Assembly: GCF_036320965.1 (NCBI RefSeq)
Contig: NC_092238.1
Span: 22,986,903-23,050,902 of the forward strand
DNA: 64,000 nucleotides
Direction of reading: 5' to 3'
From: Panulirus ornatus
Lineage: Eukaryota > Arthropoda > Malacostraca > Decapoda > Palinuridae
The notes beneath the pieces were generated by a model that was not told the DNA's origin, ran no database searches, and saw only the letters and a program-made list of their open reading frames with translations. Below are positions 9,604-20,345 of the stretch, piece by piece (the first letter of the stretch is position 1; each line of letters opens with the position of its first letter). The translations under genes were made by a program, and so were the position numbers.

Positions 9604-9825
9604 GGGAGGGTATTGATTGAGAGGGTGAAGGCATGTACAGAGCATCAGATTGGGGAAGAGCAGTGTGGTTTCAGAAGTGGTAGAGGATGTGTGGATCAGG
9701 TGTTTGCTTTGAAGAATGTATGTGAGAAATACTTAGAAAAGCAAATGGATTTGTATGTAGCATTTATGGATCTGGAGAAGGCATATGATAGAGTTGATAG
9801 AGATGCTCTGTGGAAGGTATTAAGA

Positions 9826-9828
<3 letters not shown>
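9604..9828 (+). mobile_element. Family A internal RT fragment
   Basis: About 225 bases covering GRVLIERV through the catalytic DLEKAYDRVD to KVLRIY. Open but truncated at both ends, and runs into (TA)n at its 3' side. Confidence 0.85.

Positions 9829-9852
<24 letters not shown>
9829..9852. repeat. (TA)n tract
   Basis: Short TA array joining an RT fragment to the T-run of a reversed family B element. Confidence 0.85.
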
Positions 9853-9870
<18 letters not shown>

Positions 9871-9983
9871 TTTTTTTCAAACTATTCGCCATTTCCCGCA
9901 TTAGCGAGGTAGCGTTAAGAACAGATGCCTGGGCCTTTGAGGGAATACCCTCACCTGGCCCAATTCTCTGTTCCTTCTTTTGG

Positions 9984-10023
<40 letters not shown>

Positions 10024-10125
10024 GAGAGGGGAGGATTTCCAGCCCCCCGCTCCCTCCCCTTTTAGTCGCCTTCTACGACACGCAGGGAATACGTGGGAAG
10101 TATTCTTAATCCCCTATCCCCAGGG

Positions 10126-10130
<5 letters not shown>
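9853..10130 (-). mobile_element. Family B short element, complete (with long A-run)
   Basis: Minus-strand non-autonomous element. In its own direction it has the family A 5' signature TATCCCTGGGGAT, about 100 bases like the family A 5' UTR, an expanded internal A-rich stretch of about 38 bases, and a middle part with GGGCCAGGTGAGG. It ends in a tail hairpin CTACCTCGCTAATGCGGGA like the family A 3' end, then a T-run on this strand. No ORF. Probably mobilised by family A enzymes because it keeps both ends. Confidence 0.8.

Positions 10131-10196
<66 letters not shown>
10131..10196. repeat. (TA)n microsatellite
   Basis: TA array between two family B elements in the same orientation. Confidence 0.95.
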
Positions 10197-10198
<2 letters not shown>

Positions 10199-10429
10199 CT
10201 TTCTTTCATACTATTCGCCATTTCCCGCATTAGCGAGGTAGCGTTGAGAACAGAGGACTGGGCCCTTGAGGGAATATCCTCACTTGGGCCCCTTCTCTGT
10301 TCCCTCTTTTGGAAAATTAAAAAAAAAAGTGAGAGGGGAGGATTTCCAGCCCCCCGCTCCCTCCCCTTTTAGTCGCCTTCTACGACACGCAGGGAACACG
10401 TGGGAAGTATTCTTTCTCCCCTATCCCCA
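10197..10429 (-). mobile_element. Family B short element, complete
   Basis: Second complete copy, about 233 bases, same orientation as the previous one and separated by (TA)n. It shares the 5' UTR-like half and the tail-hairpin half. The tail end lies in TTCTTTCTTTC instead of a pure T-run. Confidence 0.8.
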
Positions 10430-10454
10430 TATATATATATATATATATATATAT
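10430..10454. repeat. (TA)n tract
   Basis: Short TA array at the 5' end of the second family B element. Confidence 0.85.
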
Positions 10455-10797
10455 GCTTTTGCTTTGCTTTGTCGCTGTCTCCCACGTTTGCGAGGTAGGG
10501 CAAGGAAACAGACGAAAGAAATGGCCCAACCCACCCCCATACCGATGTATATACATACACGTCCACACATGCAAATATACATATCTATACATCTTAATGT
10601 ACACATATATATACACACACAGACACATACATACATACATATAAACCCATGCACACAATTCACACTGTCTGCCTTCACTCACCCCCACCGCCACCCCACC
10701 ATACATGGAATACCATCCCCCTCCCCCCCCATGTGTGCGAGGCAGCACCAGGAAAAGACAACAAAGGCCCCACTCGTTCACACTCAGTCTCCAGCTG
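10455..10797 (-). mobile_element. Family A 3' UTR, long type
   Basis: Minus-strand 3' UTR with the tail hairpin and the extra segment of about 250 bases (TATA/TGTA-rich part, then CTACCTCGC-like and CACTCAGTCTC parts) missing in short-type copies. No coding part. It breaks at CAGTCTCCAGCTG into a plus-strand copy. Confidence 0.85.
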
Positions 10798-11340
10798 GAG
10801 GTGAGATGTTTGAGGACAATGTGTGGTGTGAGGTGGTTTGATCGAGTAAGTAACGTAAGGGTAAGAGAGATGTGTGGAAATAAAAAGAGCGTGGTTGAGA
10901 GAGCAGAAGAGGGTGTTTTGAAATGGTTTGGGCACATGGAGAGAATGAGTGAGGAAAGATTGACCAAGAGGATATATGTGTCGGAGGTGGAGGGAACGAG
11001 GAGAAGAGGGAGACCAAATTGGAGGTGGAAAGATGGAGTGAAAAAGATTTTGTGTGATCGGGGCCTGAACATGCAGGAGGGTGAAAGGAGGGCAAGGAAT
11101 AGAGTGAATTGGAGCGATGTGGTATACAGGGGTTGACGTGCTGTCAGTGGAGTGAATCAAGGCATGTGAAGCGTCTGGGGTAAACCATGGAAAGCTGTGT
11201 AGGTATGTATATTTGCGTGTGTGGACGTGTGTATGTACATGTGTATGGGGGGGGGTTGGGCCATTTCTTTCGTCTGTTTCCTTGCGCTACCTCGCAAACG
11301 CAGGAGGCAGCGACAGGGTATAAAAAAAAAAAAAAAAAAA
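10798..11340 (+). pseudogene. Family A C-terminal end with short 3' UTR
   Basis: Plus-strand remnant beginning at EMRCLRTMCGVRWF and open to the stop at 11134-11136, then the short 3' UTR and A-tail. RT and EN are absent. It is joined head-on to the reversed long 3' UTR at 10797. Confidence 0.88.
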
Positions 11341-11353
11341 AATTATCATTATT

Positions 11354-11400
<47 letters not shown>
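11341..11400. repeat. (ATT)n/(TA)n microsatellite
   Basis: Mixed ATT and TA units between a LINE A-tail and the 5' end of a family B element. Confidence 0.9.
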
Positions 11401-11403
11401 TTC

Positions 11404-11640
11404 ATCCCTGGGGATAGGGGAGAAAGAATACTTCCCACGTATTCCCTGCGTGTCATAGAAGGCGACTAAAAGGGGAGGGAGCGGGGGGCTGGAAATCCCC
11501 CCCCCTCTCAATTTTTTAATTTTCCAAAAGAAGGAACAGAGAAGGGGGCCAGGTGAGGATACTCCCTCAGTGGCCCAGTTCTCTGTTCTTAACGCTACCT
11601 CGCTAACGCGGGAAATGGCGAATAGTTTGAAAAAAAAAAA
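11404..11640 (+). mobile_element. Family B short element, complete, plus strand
   Basis: About 237 bases. It begins ATCCCTGGGGATAGGGG, runs through the 5' UTR-like half (GGGAGCGGGGGGCTGG), an A/T-rich centre (TTTTTTAATTTTCC), GGGGGCCAGGTGAGG, and the tail hairpin CTACCTCGCTAACGCGGGA, ending in an A-run. This copy shows the architecture best. It abuts the RT copy at 11641, an arrangement duplicated at 1-79. Confidence 0.82.
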
Positions 11641-13453
11641 TATATGTGTTTGATGATAGAGTGGCAGATATAGGGTGTTTTGGTCCAGGTGGTGTGCAAA
11701 GTGAGAGGGTTAGGGAAAATGATTTGGTAAACAGAGAAGAGGTAGTAAAAGCTTTGCGGAAGATGAAAGCTGGCAAGGCAGCAGGTTTGGATCGTATTGC
11801 AGTGGAATTTATTAAAAAAGGGGGTGACTGTATTATTGACTGTTGGTAAGGTTATTTAATGTATGTATGACTCATGGAGAGGTGCCTGAGGATTGGCGGA
11901 ATGCGTGCATAGTGCCATTGTACAAAGGCAAAGAGGATAAGAGTGAGTGCTCAAATTACAGAGGTATAAGTTTGTTGAGTATTCCTGGTAAATTATATGG
12001 GAGGGTATTGATTGAGAGGGTGAAGGCATGTACAGAGCATCAGATTGGGGAAGAGCAGTGTGGTTTCAGAAGTGGTAGAGGATGTGTGGATCAGGTGTTT
12101 GCTTTGAAGAATGTATGTGAGAAATACTTAGAAAAGCAAATGGATTTGTATGTAGCATTTATGGATCTGGAGAAGGCATATGATAAGACTTGATAGAGAT
12201 GCTCTGTGGAAGGTATTAAGAATATATGGTGTGGGAGGCAAGTTGTTAGAAGCAGTGAAAAGTTTTTATCGAGGATGTAAGGCATGTGTACGTATAGGAA
12301 GTGAGGAAAGTGATTGGTTCTCAGTGAATGTAGGTTTGCGGCAGGGGTGTGTGATGTCTCCATGGTTGTTTAATTTGTTTATGGATGGGGTTGTTAGGGA
12401 GGTGAATGCAAGAGTTTTGGAAAGAGGGGCAAGTATGAAGTCTGTTGTGGATGAGAGAGCTTGGGAAGTGAGTCAGTTGTTGTTCGCTGATGATACAGCG
12501 CTGGTGGCTGATTCATGTGAGAAACTGCAGAAGCTGGTGACTGAGTTTGGTAAAGTGTGTGAAAGAAGAAAGTTAAGAGTAAATGATAATAAGAGCAAGG
12601 TTATTAGGTACAGCAGGGTTGAAGGTCAAGTCAATTGGGAGGTAAGTTTGAATGGAGAAAAACTGGAGGAAGTAAAGTGTTTTAGATATCTGGGAGTGGA
12701 TCTGGCAGCGGATGGAACCATGGAAGCGGAAGTGGATCATAGGGTGGGGGAGGGGGCAAAAAATTCTGGGAGCCTTGAAGAATGTGTGGAAGTCGAGAAC
12801 ATTATCTCGGAAAGCAAAAATGGGTATGTTTAAAGGAATAGTGGTTCCAACAATGTTGTATGGTTGCGAGGCGTGGGCTATGGATAGAGTTGTGCGCAGG
12901 AGGATGGATGTGCTGGAAATGAGATGTTTGAGGACAGTGTGTGGTGTGAGGTGGTTTGATCGAGTAACTAACATAAGGGTAAGTGAGATGTGTGGAAATA
13001 AAAAGAGCGTGGTTGAGAGAGCAGAAGAGGGTGTTTTGAAATGGTTTGGGCACATGGAGAGAATGAGTGAGGAAAGATTGACCAAGAGGATATATGTGTC
13101 GGAGGTGGAGGGAACGAGGAGAAGTGGGAGACCAAATTGGAGGTGGAAAGATGGAGAGAAAAAGATTTTGTGTGATCGGGGCCTGGACATGCAGGAGGGT
13201 GAAAGGAGGGCAAGCAATAGAGTGAGTTGGATCGATGTGGTATACCGGGGTTGACGTGCTGTCAGTGGATTGAATCAGGGCATGTGAAGCGTCTGGGGTG
13301 GGCCATGGAAAGCTGTGTAGGTATGTATATTTGCGTGTGTGGACGTATGTATATACATGTGTATGAGGGTGCGTTGGGCCATTTCTTTCGTCTGTTTCCT
13401 TGTGCTACCTCGCAAACGCGGGAGACAGCAGCAAAAAAAAAAAAAAAAAAAAA
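11641..13453 (+). pseudogene. Family A LINE copy, three frameshifts
   Basis: Duplicate of 79-1880. It covers FDDRVADIGC to the stop at 13252-13254, short 3' UTR and A-tail. Frame breaks: -1 near 11840 (GACTGTTGG), +1 near 12184 (GATAAGACTTG), +1 in an A-run near 12769. Catalytic boxes are otherwise readable. Diagnostic variants shared with 79-1880 include GACAGCAGC in the tail and GGTGGGCC instead of GGTAAACC in the 3' UTR. Confidence 0.88.
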
Positions 13454-13484
13454 TACATATATATTTTTTTTTTTTTCTTTTTTT

Positions 13485-14159
13485 TATACCTACACGTACA
13501 CATGCCTTACATCCTCGATAAAAACTTTTCACTGCTTCTAACAACTTGCCTCCCACACCATATATTCTTAATACCTTCCACAGAGCATCTCTATCAACTC
13601 TATCATATGCCTTCTCCAGATCCATAAATGCTACATACAAATCCATTTGCTTTTCTAAGTATTTCTCACATACATTCTTCACAGCAAACACCTGATCCAC
13701 ACATCCTCTACCACTTCTGAAACCACACTGCTCTTCCCCAATCTGATGCTCTGTACCTGCCTTCACCCTCTCAATCAATACCCTCCCATATAATTTACCA
13801 GGAATACTCAACAAACTTATACCTCTGTAATTTGAGCACTCACTCTTATCCCCTTTGCCTTTGTACAATGGCACTATGCACGCATTCCGCCAATCCTCAG
13901 GCACCTCACCATGAGTCATACATACATTAAATAACCTTACCAACCAGTCAACAATACAGTCACCCCCTTTTTTAATAAATTCCACTGCAATACCATCCAA
14001 ACCTGCTGCCTTGCCGGCTTTCATCTTCCGCAAAGCTTTTACTACCTCTTCTCTGTTTACCAAATCATTTTCCCTAACCCTCTCACTTTGCACACCACCT
14101 CGACCCAAACACCCTATATCTGCCACTCTGTCATCAGACACATTCAACAAACCTTCAAA

Positions 14160-14162
<3 letters not shown>
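13485..14162 (-). pseudogene. Family A internal RT fragment (duplicate of 1908-2588)
   Basis: Minus-strand piece with an open frame from YFEGLLNV to GCKACVRV, including GLDGIAVEFI, YRGISLLS, the GFRSGRGCVDQ box and DLEKAYDRV. It lacks FADD and everything downstream. It is cleaner than its counterpart near the window start. Confidence 0.88.

Positions 14163-14197
<35 letters not shown>
14163..14197. repeat. (TA)n tract
   Basis: TA array between two minus-strand family A pieces; a T-run follows. Confidence 0.9.
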
Positions 14198-14205
<8 letters not shown>

Positions 14206-15378
14206 TTTATTATACTTTGTCGCTGTCTCCCACGTTTGCGAGGTAGCGCAAGGAAACGGACGAAAGAAATGGCCCAACCCCCCCATACGCATGTATATAC
14301 ATACGTCCACACACGCAAATATACATACCTACACAGCTTTCCATGGTTTACCCCAGACGCTTCACATGCCTTGATTCCATCCACTGACAGCACGTCAACC
14401 CCGGTATACCACATCGCTCCAATTCACTCTATTCCTTGCCCTCCTTTCACCCTCCTGCATGTTCAGGCCCCGATCACACAAAATCTTTTTCACTCCATCT
14501 TTCCACCTCCAATTTGGTCTCCCTCTTCTCCTTGCTCCCTCCACCTCCGACACATATATCCTCTTGGTCAATCTTTCCTCACTCATCCTCTCCATGTGCC
14601 CAAACCACTTCAAAACACCCTCTTCTGCTCTCTCAACCACGCTCTTTTTATTTCCACACATCTCTCTTACCCTTACGTTACTCACTCGATCAAACCACCT
14701 CACACCACACATTGTCCTCAAACATCTCATTTCCAGCACATCCATCCTCCTGCGCACAACTCTATCCATAGCCCACGCCTCGCAACCATACAACATTGTT
14801 GGAACCACTATTCCTTCAAACATACCCATTTTTGCTCTCCGAGATAATGTTCTCGACTTCCACACATTCTTCAAGGCCCCCCAGAATTTTCGCCCCCTCC
14901 CCCACCCTATGATCCACTTCCGCTTCCATGGTTCCATCCGCTGCCAGATCCACTCCCAGATATCTAAAACACTTCACTTCCTCCAGTTTTTCTCCGTTCA
15001 AACTCACCTCCCAATTGACTTGACCCTCAACCCTACTGTACCTAATAACCTTGCTCTTATTCACATTTACTCTTAACTTTCTTCTTCCACACACTTTACC
15101 AAACTCAGTCACCAGCTTCTGCAGTTTCTCACATGAATCAGCCACCAGCGCTGTATCATCAGCGAACAACAACTGACTCACTTCCCAAGCTCTCTCATCC
15201 CCAACAGACTTCATACTTGCCCCTCTTTCCAAAACTCTTGCATTTACCTCCCTTACAACCCCATCCATAAACAAATTAAACAACCATGGAGACATCACAC
15301 ACCCCTGCCGCAAACCTACATTCACTGAGAACCAATCACTCTCCTCTCTTCCTACACGTACACATGCCTTACATCCTT
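14198..15378 (-). pseudogene. Family A LINE 3' half
   Basis: Minus-strand copy with A-tail, short 3' UTR, C-terminal region and RT back to GCKACVRVGREESDW, including the FADD and QGCVMSP boxes. A single extra C near 14880 shifts the frame between the KCFRYLGV and KNVWKSR regions. Its 3' part (to 15124) duplicates 2631-3557. The 5' side ends at 15378, where a second A-tail begins. Confidence 0.9.
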
Positions 15379-15490
15379 TTTTTTTTGCTTTGTCGCTGTC
15401 TCCCGCGTTTGCGAGGTAGCGCAAGGAAACAGACGAAAGAAATGGCCCAACCCACCCCCATACACATGTATATACATACATGTATATACA
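15379..15490 (-). mobile_element. Family A 3' tail fragment
   Basis: T-run, tail hairpin and about 70 bases of 3' UTR, in tandem with the previous element and cut by the plus-strand copy that follows. Confidence 0.85.
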
Positions 15491-15504
15491 TATATATGGT
15501 TTAT

Positions 15505-16579
15505 ATATGGTTGTTTAATTTGTTTATGGATGGGGTTGTTAGGGAGGTAAATGCAAGAGTCTTGGAAAGAGGGGCAAGTATGAAGTCTGTTGGGGATGAG
15601 AGAGCTTGGGAAGTGAGTCAGTTGTTGTTCGCTGATGATACAGCGCTGGTGGCGGATTCATGTGAGAAACTGCAGAAGCTGGTGACTGAGTTTGGTAAAG
15701 TGTGTGGAAGAAGAAAGTTAAGAGTAAATGTGAATAAGAGCAAGGTTATTAGGTACAGTAGGGTTGAGGGTCAAGTCAATTGGGAGGTGAGTTTGTATGG
15801 TGAAAAACTGGAGGAAGTGAAGTGTTTTAGATATCTGGGAGTGGATCTGTCAGCGGATGGAACCATGGAAGCGGAAGTGGATCATAGGGTGGGGGAGGGG
15901 GCGAAAATTTTGGGAGCCTTGAAAAATGTGTGGAAGTCGAGAACATTATCCCGGAAAGCAAAAATGGGTATGTTTGAAGGAATAGTAGTTCCAACAATGT
16001 TGTATGGTTGCAAGGCGTGGGCTATGGATAGAGTTGTGCGCAGGAGGATGGATGTGCTGGAAATGAGATGTTTGAGGATAATGTGTGGTGTGAGGTGGTT
16101 TGATCGAGTAAGTAACGTAAGGGTAAGAGAGATGTGTGGAAATAAAAAGAGCGTGGTTGAGAGAGCAGAAGAGGGTGTTTTAAAATGGTTTGGGCACATG
16201 GAGAGAATGAGTGAGGAAAGATTGACCAAGAGGATATATGTGTCGGAGGTGGAGGGAACGAGGAGAAGAGGGAGACCAAATTGGAGGTGGAAAGATGGAG
16301 TGAAAAAGATTTTGTGTGATCGGGGCCTGAACATGCAGGAGGGTGAAAGGAGGGCAAGGAATAGAGTGAATTGGAGCGATGTGGTATACAGGGGTTGACG
16401 TGCTGTCAGTGGATTGAATCAAGGCATGTGAAGCGTCCGGGGTAAACCATGGAAAGCTGTGTAGGTATGTATATTTGTGTGTGTGGACGTGTGTATGTAC
16501 ATGTGTATGGGGGGGGTTGGGCCATTTCTTTCGTCTGTTTCCTTGCGCTACCTCGCAAACGCGGGAGACAGCGACAAAG

Positions 16580-16610
<31 letters not shown>
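15505..16610 (+). pseudogene. Family A LINE 3' half, frame open
   Basis: Starts at WLFNLFMDGVV and stays open through FADD and the C-terminal region to the stop at 16396-16398, then short 3' UTR and a long A-tail. It lacks the A-box and EN. The open frame extends upstream of 15505 into unrelated sequence by chance. Confidence 0.9.

Positions 16611-16658
<48 letters not shown>
16611..16658. repeat. (TA)n microsatellite
   Basis: TA array directly after a family A A-tail and before another family A tail. Confidence 0.95.
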
Positions 16659-16666
<8 letters not shown>

Positions 16667-16814
16667 ACGTTGAAATGTAGAGGTATGTATATGTGCGTGT
16701 GTAGGCGTGTATGCATATACACGTGTATGTGGGTGGGTTGGGCCATTCTTTCGTCTATTTCCTTGTGCTACCTCGCTAACGTGGGAGACAGCGACAGAAT
16801 ATAACATACAAAAA
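16659..16814 (+). mobile_element. Family A long-type 3' UTR end fragment
   Basis: Last 150 bases of an older long-type 3' UTR with a diverged tail hairpin (CTACCTCGCTAACGTGGGA). Confidence 0.8.
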
Positions 16815-17052
16815 AATATCTCTCTTACCCTTTCATTACTTACTTGATCAATTACTTATACTAATTCATGTACACTGCCTGCAATATAAGCAGCCACTTC
16901 AAATATGGAATAATTTTCAAAGCTACAGAGGCAAAAAGAAGCTTAAAAAGTTTATTGTTATCAAAGAAAATTTAAGTTGACTATAAAGTTTTGTTAGACG
17001 ACGAATGACGTTTGAAGTAAGTGCAGGCATGTAGGTGTCAACTGTATGGACT
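16815..17052. other. Mostly unique intronic sequence
   Basis: Apart from about 33 bases (16815-16848) resembling the reversed CGVRWFDRV coding segment, nothing recognisable. No exon-like segment seen. Confidence 0.5.
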
Positions 17053-17745
17053 CTTTTTTTTTTTTTTTTTTTTTTATACTTTGTCGCTGTCTCCCGCGTT
17101 TGCGAGGTAGCGCAAGGAAACAGACGAAAGAAATGGCCCAACCCCCCCCCCCCATACACATGTACATACACACGTCCAGACACGCAAATATACATACCTA
17201 CACAGCTTTCCATGGTTTACCCCAGACGCTTCACATGCCTTGCTTCAATCCACTGACAGCACGTCAACCCCTGTATACCACATGACTCCAATTCACTCTA
17301 TTTCTTGCCCTCCTTTCACCCTCCTGCATGTTCAGGCCCCGATCACACAAAATCTTTTTCACTCCATCTTTCCACCTCCAATTTGGTCTCCCTCTTCTCC
17401 TCGTTCCCTCCACCTCCGACACATATATCCTCTTGGTCAATCTCTCCTCACTCATTCTCTCCATGTGCCCAAACCATTTCAAAACACCCTCTTCTGCTCT
17501 CTCGACCACGCTCTTTTTATTTCCACACATCTCTCTTACCCTTACGTTACTTACTCGATCAAACCACCTCACACCACACATTGTCCTCAAACATCTCATT
17601 TCCAGCACATCCATCCTCCTGCGCACATCTCTATCCATAGCCCACGCCTCGCAACCATACAGCATTGTTGGAACCACTATTCCCTCAAACATACCCATTT
17701 TTGCTTTCCGAGATAATGTTCTCGACTTCCACACATTTTTCAAGG
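17053..17745 (-). pseudogene. Family A LINE, strongly 5'-truncated
   Basis: T-run, short 3' UTR and an open C-terminal frame (17264-17743) from KNVWKSR to the VYRG end. 5' truncation at 17745 leads into unique sequence, so this looks like an ordinary truncated insertion. No convincing target-site duplication was found. Confidence 0.9.
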
Positions 17746-18864
17746 CTCATCCTGTAAATAATTCTTAGCTGACAACTTTCATTATTCTGTAGATCATTAT
17801 TTGCCAGTTTGAGTAATTTTTTGTAATTCATTTTGTCTAGCTTTATTTTACATGACTCAAAGAAAACATAGGTATATTCGACATTAGGGGTTCAAATGGC
17901 TTACACTTGGCATCAGCGCATTATATGAACTTTCAGATCATCAGTTTAACATTTTCATATTTATCAGCCATGATGTGTTTTGCATAGGTCACTATATTTT
18001 GGGAGATACAAGATCAATCAAATACTATTCCTGAAATGTTATACCACAAACCTCTTGTTTCATTCTATTTCTGGCTAAGGAAACATTTGACGATGAAAAA
18101 ATGGTGGGAAACTAGAAAGAAGTGTGCCAAAGTCTGCCAACAACACAACTTACTCCCCGTCATTTAAAGGTTTGTGGCTGTTCATTTCACGCCTACTTCC
18201 TCCAATGTGATGACATTATGAAAACCTTTCATTACTCAATTGAAAATTTTTTGAAAGGTAATTGGTAGTGGTACCCAGTGTTGATATTTGCTAAGGATCT
18301 CTGTCTCTTGTGTGTGTCTTATGTATAGCATGTAAACCATCATATGGACTCAGATTCAGCTTGAAAATAAACTAATGGAGACTGCTGGCTGTTCTATTTC
18401 TGCCTTTAGTCGTATGATGTAAAGGACATGACAGGTGTCATAAAGAAGTAAGGTACAGCATTTACAGAGCAGGTGGATGAGCCAGTTATAACAATTGTCA
18501 GATTTTCAAGTCTAACCAACAGTAATTATGTGTGACAATCACAAAATATCAAGAAATATTCTAGATATATCCTAATCAATGCAGTTCCTTGATCCGTGTA
18601 TCTGTAAGTAAACCAAAAGATGGCAATAAAAAGTAGGATAGGCTATCAAAGAAGCCTTACTGGTAATGGGTCACCCCCTTTTGGTCGAAAATATTCCCGC
18701 GGCGGCCAGTCATTGTTGCCTGGTAACCAAAGTGACTCCCTACTCCACACGTACCCTTCACCTGTTTGTGTCCACCAGTACCAGATAAGCTTTGTGTCCA
18801 CCCAACTATCAGATCTGAGTGAACAAGGTATAAGAGCACAAACATGTGTGAAGTGAAACGGGAT
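17746..18864. other. Unique sequence, probably intron
   Basis: About 1.1 kb of AT-rich sequence without family A similarity. 18650-18860 is GC-richer and has open frames on both strands, but no recognised motif and no convincing splice-site pair. No UBE2O-like exon found. Confidence 0.5.
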
Positions 18865-19190
18865 CACCATGGAGGAAGTGGAGGGATGGAGTAAAAGACA
18901 CTTTTAGTGTTTGTGGACTGAACATGCAAGGAGCACAAGGGATAAAGCAAATTGGAGCAATATGGTTTACAGGGGATGACATGCTATTCATGGCCTGAAA
19001 CAAGGCAAATGAAGCAGTTGGGGAAACCTAGTAATGGCCTATGGGGCCTAGTTCTGAATAGGGAGCTCTGGCTTCGGTGCATTATGCAAGATTGCACGAG
19101 AACAGATGTAAGGAGAGAAGGCCATTCTTTGTGTCTGCTGTTGGCACTACCTTGCTAATGCTAGAAACAGCAAACATGTGAGATGGAATA
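18865..19190 (+). pseudogene. Ancient family A relative, 3' end
   Basis: Degenerate match to the LINE C-terminal/3' UTR: GGATGGAGTAAAAGA, CTGAACATGCAAGGAG, AAATTGGAGCAATATGG, then GGGGCCTAGTTCTG and a worn tail hairpin (CTACCTTGCTAATGCTAGA). It is far more diverged than neighbouring copies and ends 40 bases from the exon at 19233. Confidence 0.7.
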
Positions 19191-19232
19191 TATTTAAAAA
19201 TGAAAGGAATTAAGTATATTCCACATACTTAC

Positions 19233-19400
19233 CTAGAGATCCAGTAGATGCCCCACTACTGACAGATGCTGTATCAGAGCAGTCATCAGTATCAATGTCA
19301 ATAAAGCCATCACTATCTGCCAGGTCTTCTTCTTTGGAGTTCTCCAAAGGAACACCTCCTACAGCACCTTGAACATCTTGGATAGCTGCCACATCAGCTT
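19233..19400 (-). CDS. UBE2O: UBE2O-like gene, internal exon (acidic Ser/Thr-rich linker)
   Basis: Seen: acceptor TTTTTTATAG and a consensus donor CTAG|GTAAGT bracket 168 nt, phase 1 to phase 1 (2 + 55 codons + 1). Both other frames contain stops. The peptide begins ADVAAIQDVQGAVGG, becomes acidic (KEEDLADSDGFIDIDTDDC) and ends in a serine-rich run (SDTASVSSGASTGSL). From memory, human UBE2O carries DTDDTSSVTSSASS in the linker after its second SH3-like region, which fits both composition and order. A low-complexity acidic/serine tract alone would be weak evidence; collinearity with three other exons strengthens it. The preceding intron is 23.0 kb and the following one exceeds 19.2 kb. No later UBE2O exon (third SH3-like region, UBC domain) was found in 1-19232. 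Confidence 0.58.
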
Positions 19401-20275
19401 CTATAAAAAAAAAAATATATAAATCAACTATACAACCCCAGGACACAAGGCATTGCTACATTCAGTAGCAGGAAAAGGACGCATGCTTTTGGAGGAAGAA
19501 GTTCTTTGACAAGGCTGTACTCTTCTTGCATCAATTAATGATGATACAACTAGCCAAAGGTGACTTTTCAATCATAAAATAACCAAATGCTGGCTCAGTC
19601 CAGTGAAACCTGAGTGTACATATATGCATCAAGTCTCCTACTCACAAACAACCAACTTATGAAAATCTAGTTAAATGAACTAAACACCATACTACATTAA
19701 TGATGAACACAGGTGTGTTGTAACATATCAAAAGACAGGTACCAAAATATTAGTGATAAATCAATTCCTGTAACATAATAGCAAAATTTTCCACATTCGG
19801 GAGATATGAGACCATACACAAGAAAAACGCATAAAATCATATTCTACGTGTAACATAAACAATGGATACTGAAAATGATATTCAAACAACAAAAATAATA
19901 AACAACAAGGACAAAAATAACAGACATATCTATCTGTTGCACACATATTTCTTAAAGATCCGGAATAGGCTAGGTATGTTCGTTTTCCCTTTGTTTCTTC
20001 TGTATATTCATAAATAATCATTAGTTCAAACACTATGCAAGAACCAACTAACAAGGCCTGAGTAGAAAAAAATTAAAAATAACAATCTACCTTGTTTTTC
20101 GTTGTGTATACGACAAAAGCTTTGAATAGAAGAATAAGAACTCCAGGACAGACTAGGTAAAATTTTTCCTATATTTTCTCTGAATTTGTAGATACTTATC
20201 AATTCATGCAGTAATTAAGAACCAAATTTTGAGTCATATAGAAAAAAAATCTTTTATTCTTATCTATCATACTTG
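19401..20275. other. Unique intronic sequence
   Basis: About 875 bases of AT-rich sequence next to the minus-strand exon. No retroelement match and no further exon-like segment recognised. Confidence 0.5.
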
Positions 20276-20330
20276 ATTGTCATCTCCAGCATCAGTGAGG
20301 TAGTGCCAGGAAACAAACGAACAACCCATC
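20276..20330 (-). mobile_element. Old family A tail stub
   Basis: About 55 bases resembling a diverged tail hairpin and 3' UTR (CAGTGAGGTAGTGCCAGGAAAC). The next element inserted immediately beside it. Confidence 0.6.
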
Positions 20331-20345
20331 CACTCATATTCATAT
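20331..20345. repeat. Target-site duplication, left copy
   Basis: CACTCATATTCATAT, identical to 23312-23326 on the far side of the family A copy. Confidence 0.8.

Noticed and set aside
9231..9620. ORFs with long IYIYIY or HTHTHT runs
   Set aside because: Translations of (TA)n and (CA)n arrays joined to LINE tails; no protein meaning.
15286..15504. Apparent N-terminal extension of the RT frame at 15505
   Set aside because: It reads antisense LINE and tail sequence; the true similarity begins near 15505.
18620..18870. Open frames on both strands in a GC-richer patch
   Set aside because: No motif recognised, no consistent splice sites, and the peptides do not resemble the expected next UBE2O segment.
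19210..19446. Start codon MSWGC for a 78-codon protein on the minus strand
   Set aside because: The ATG lies upstream of an AG acceptor and pyrimidine tract. The segment is better read as an internal exon at 19233-19400.
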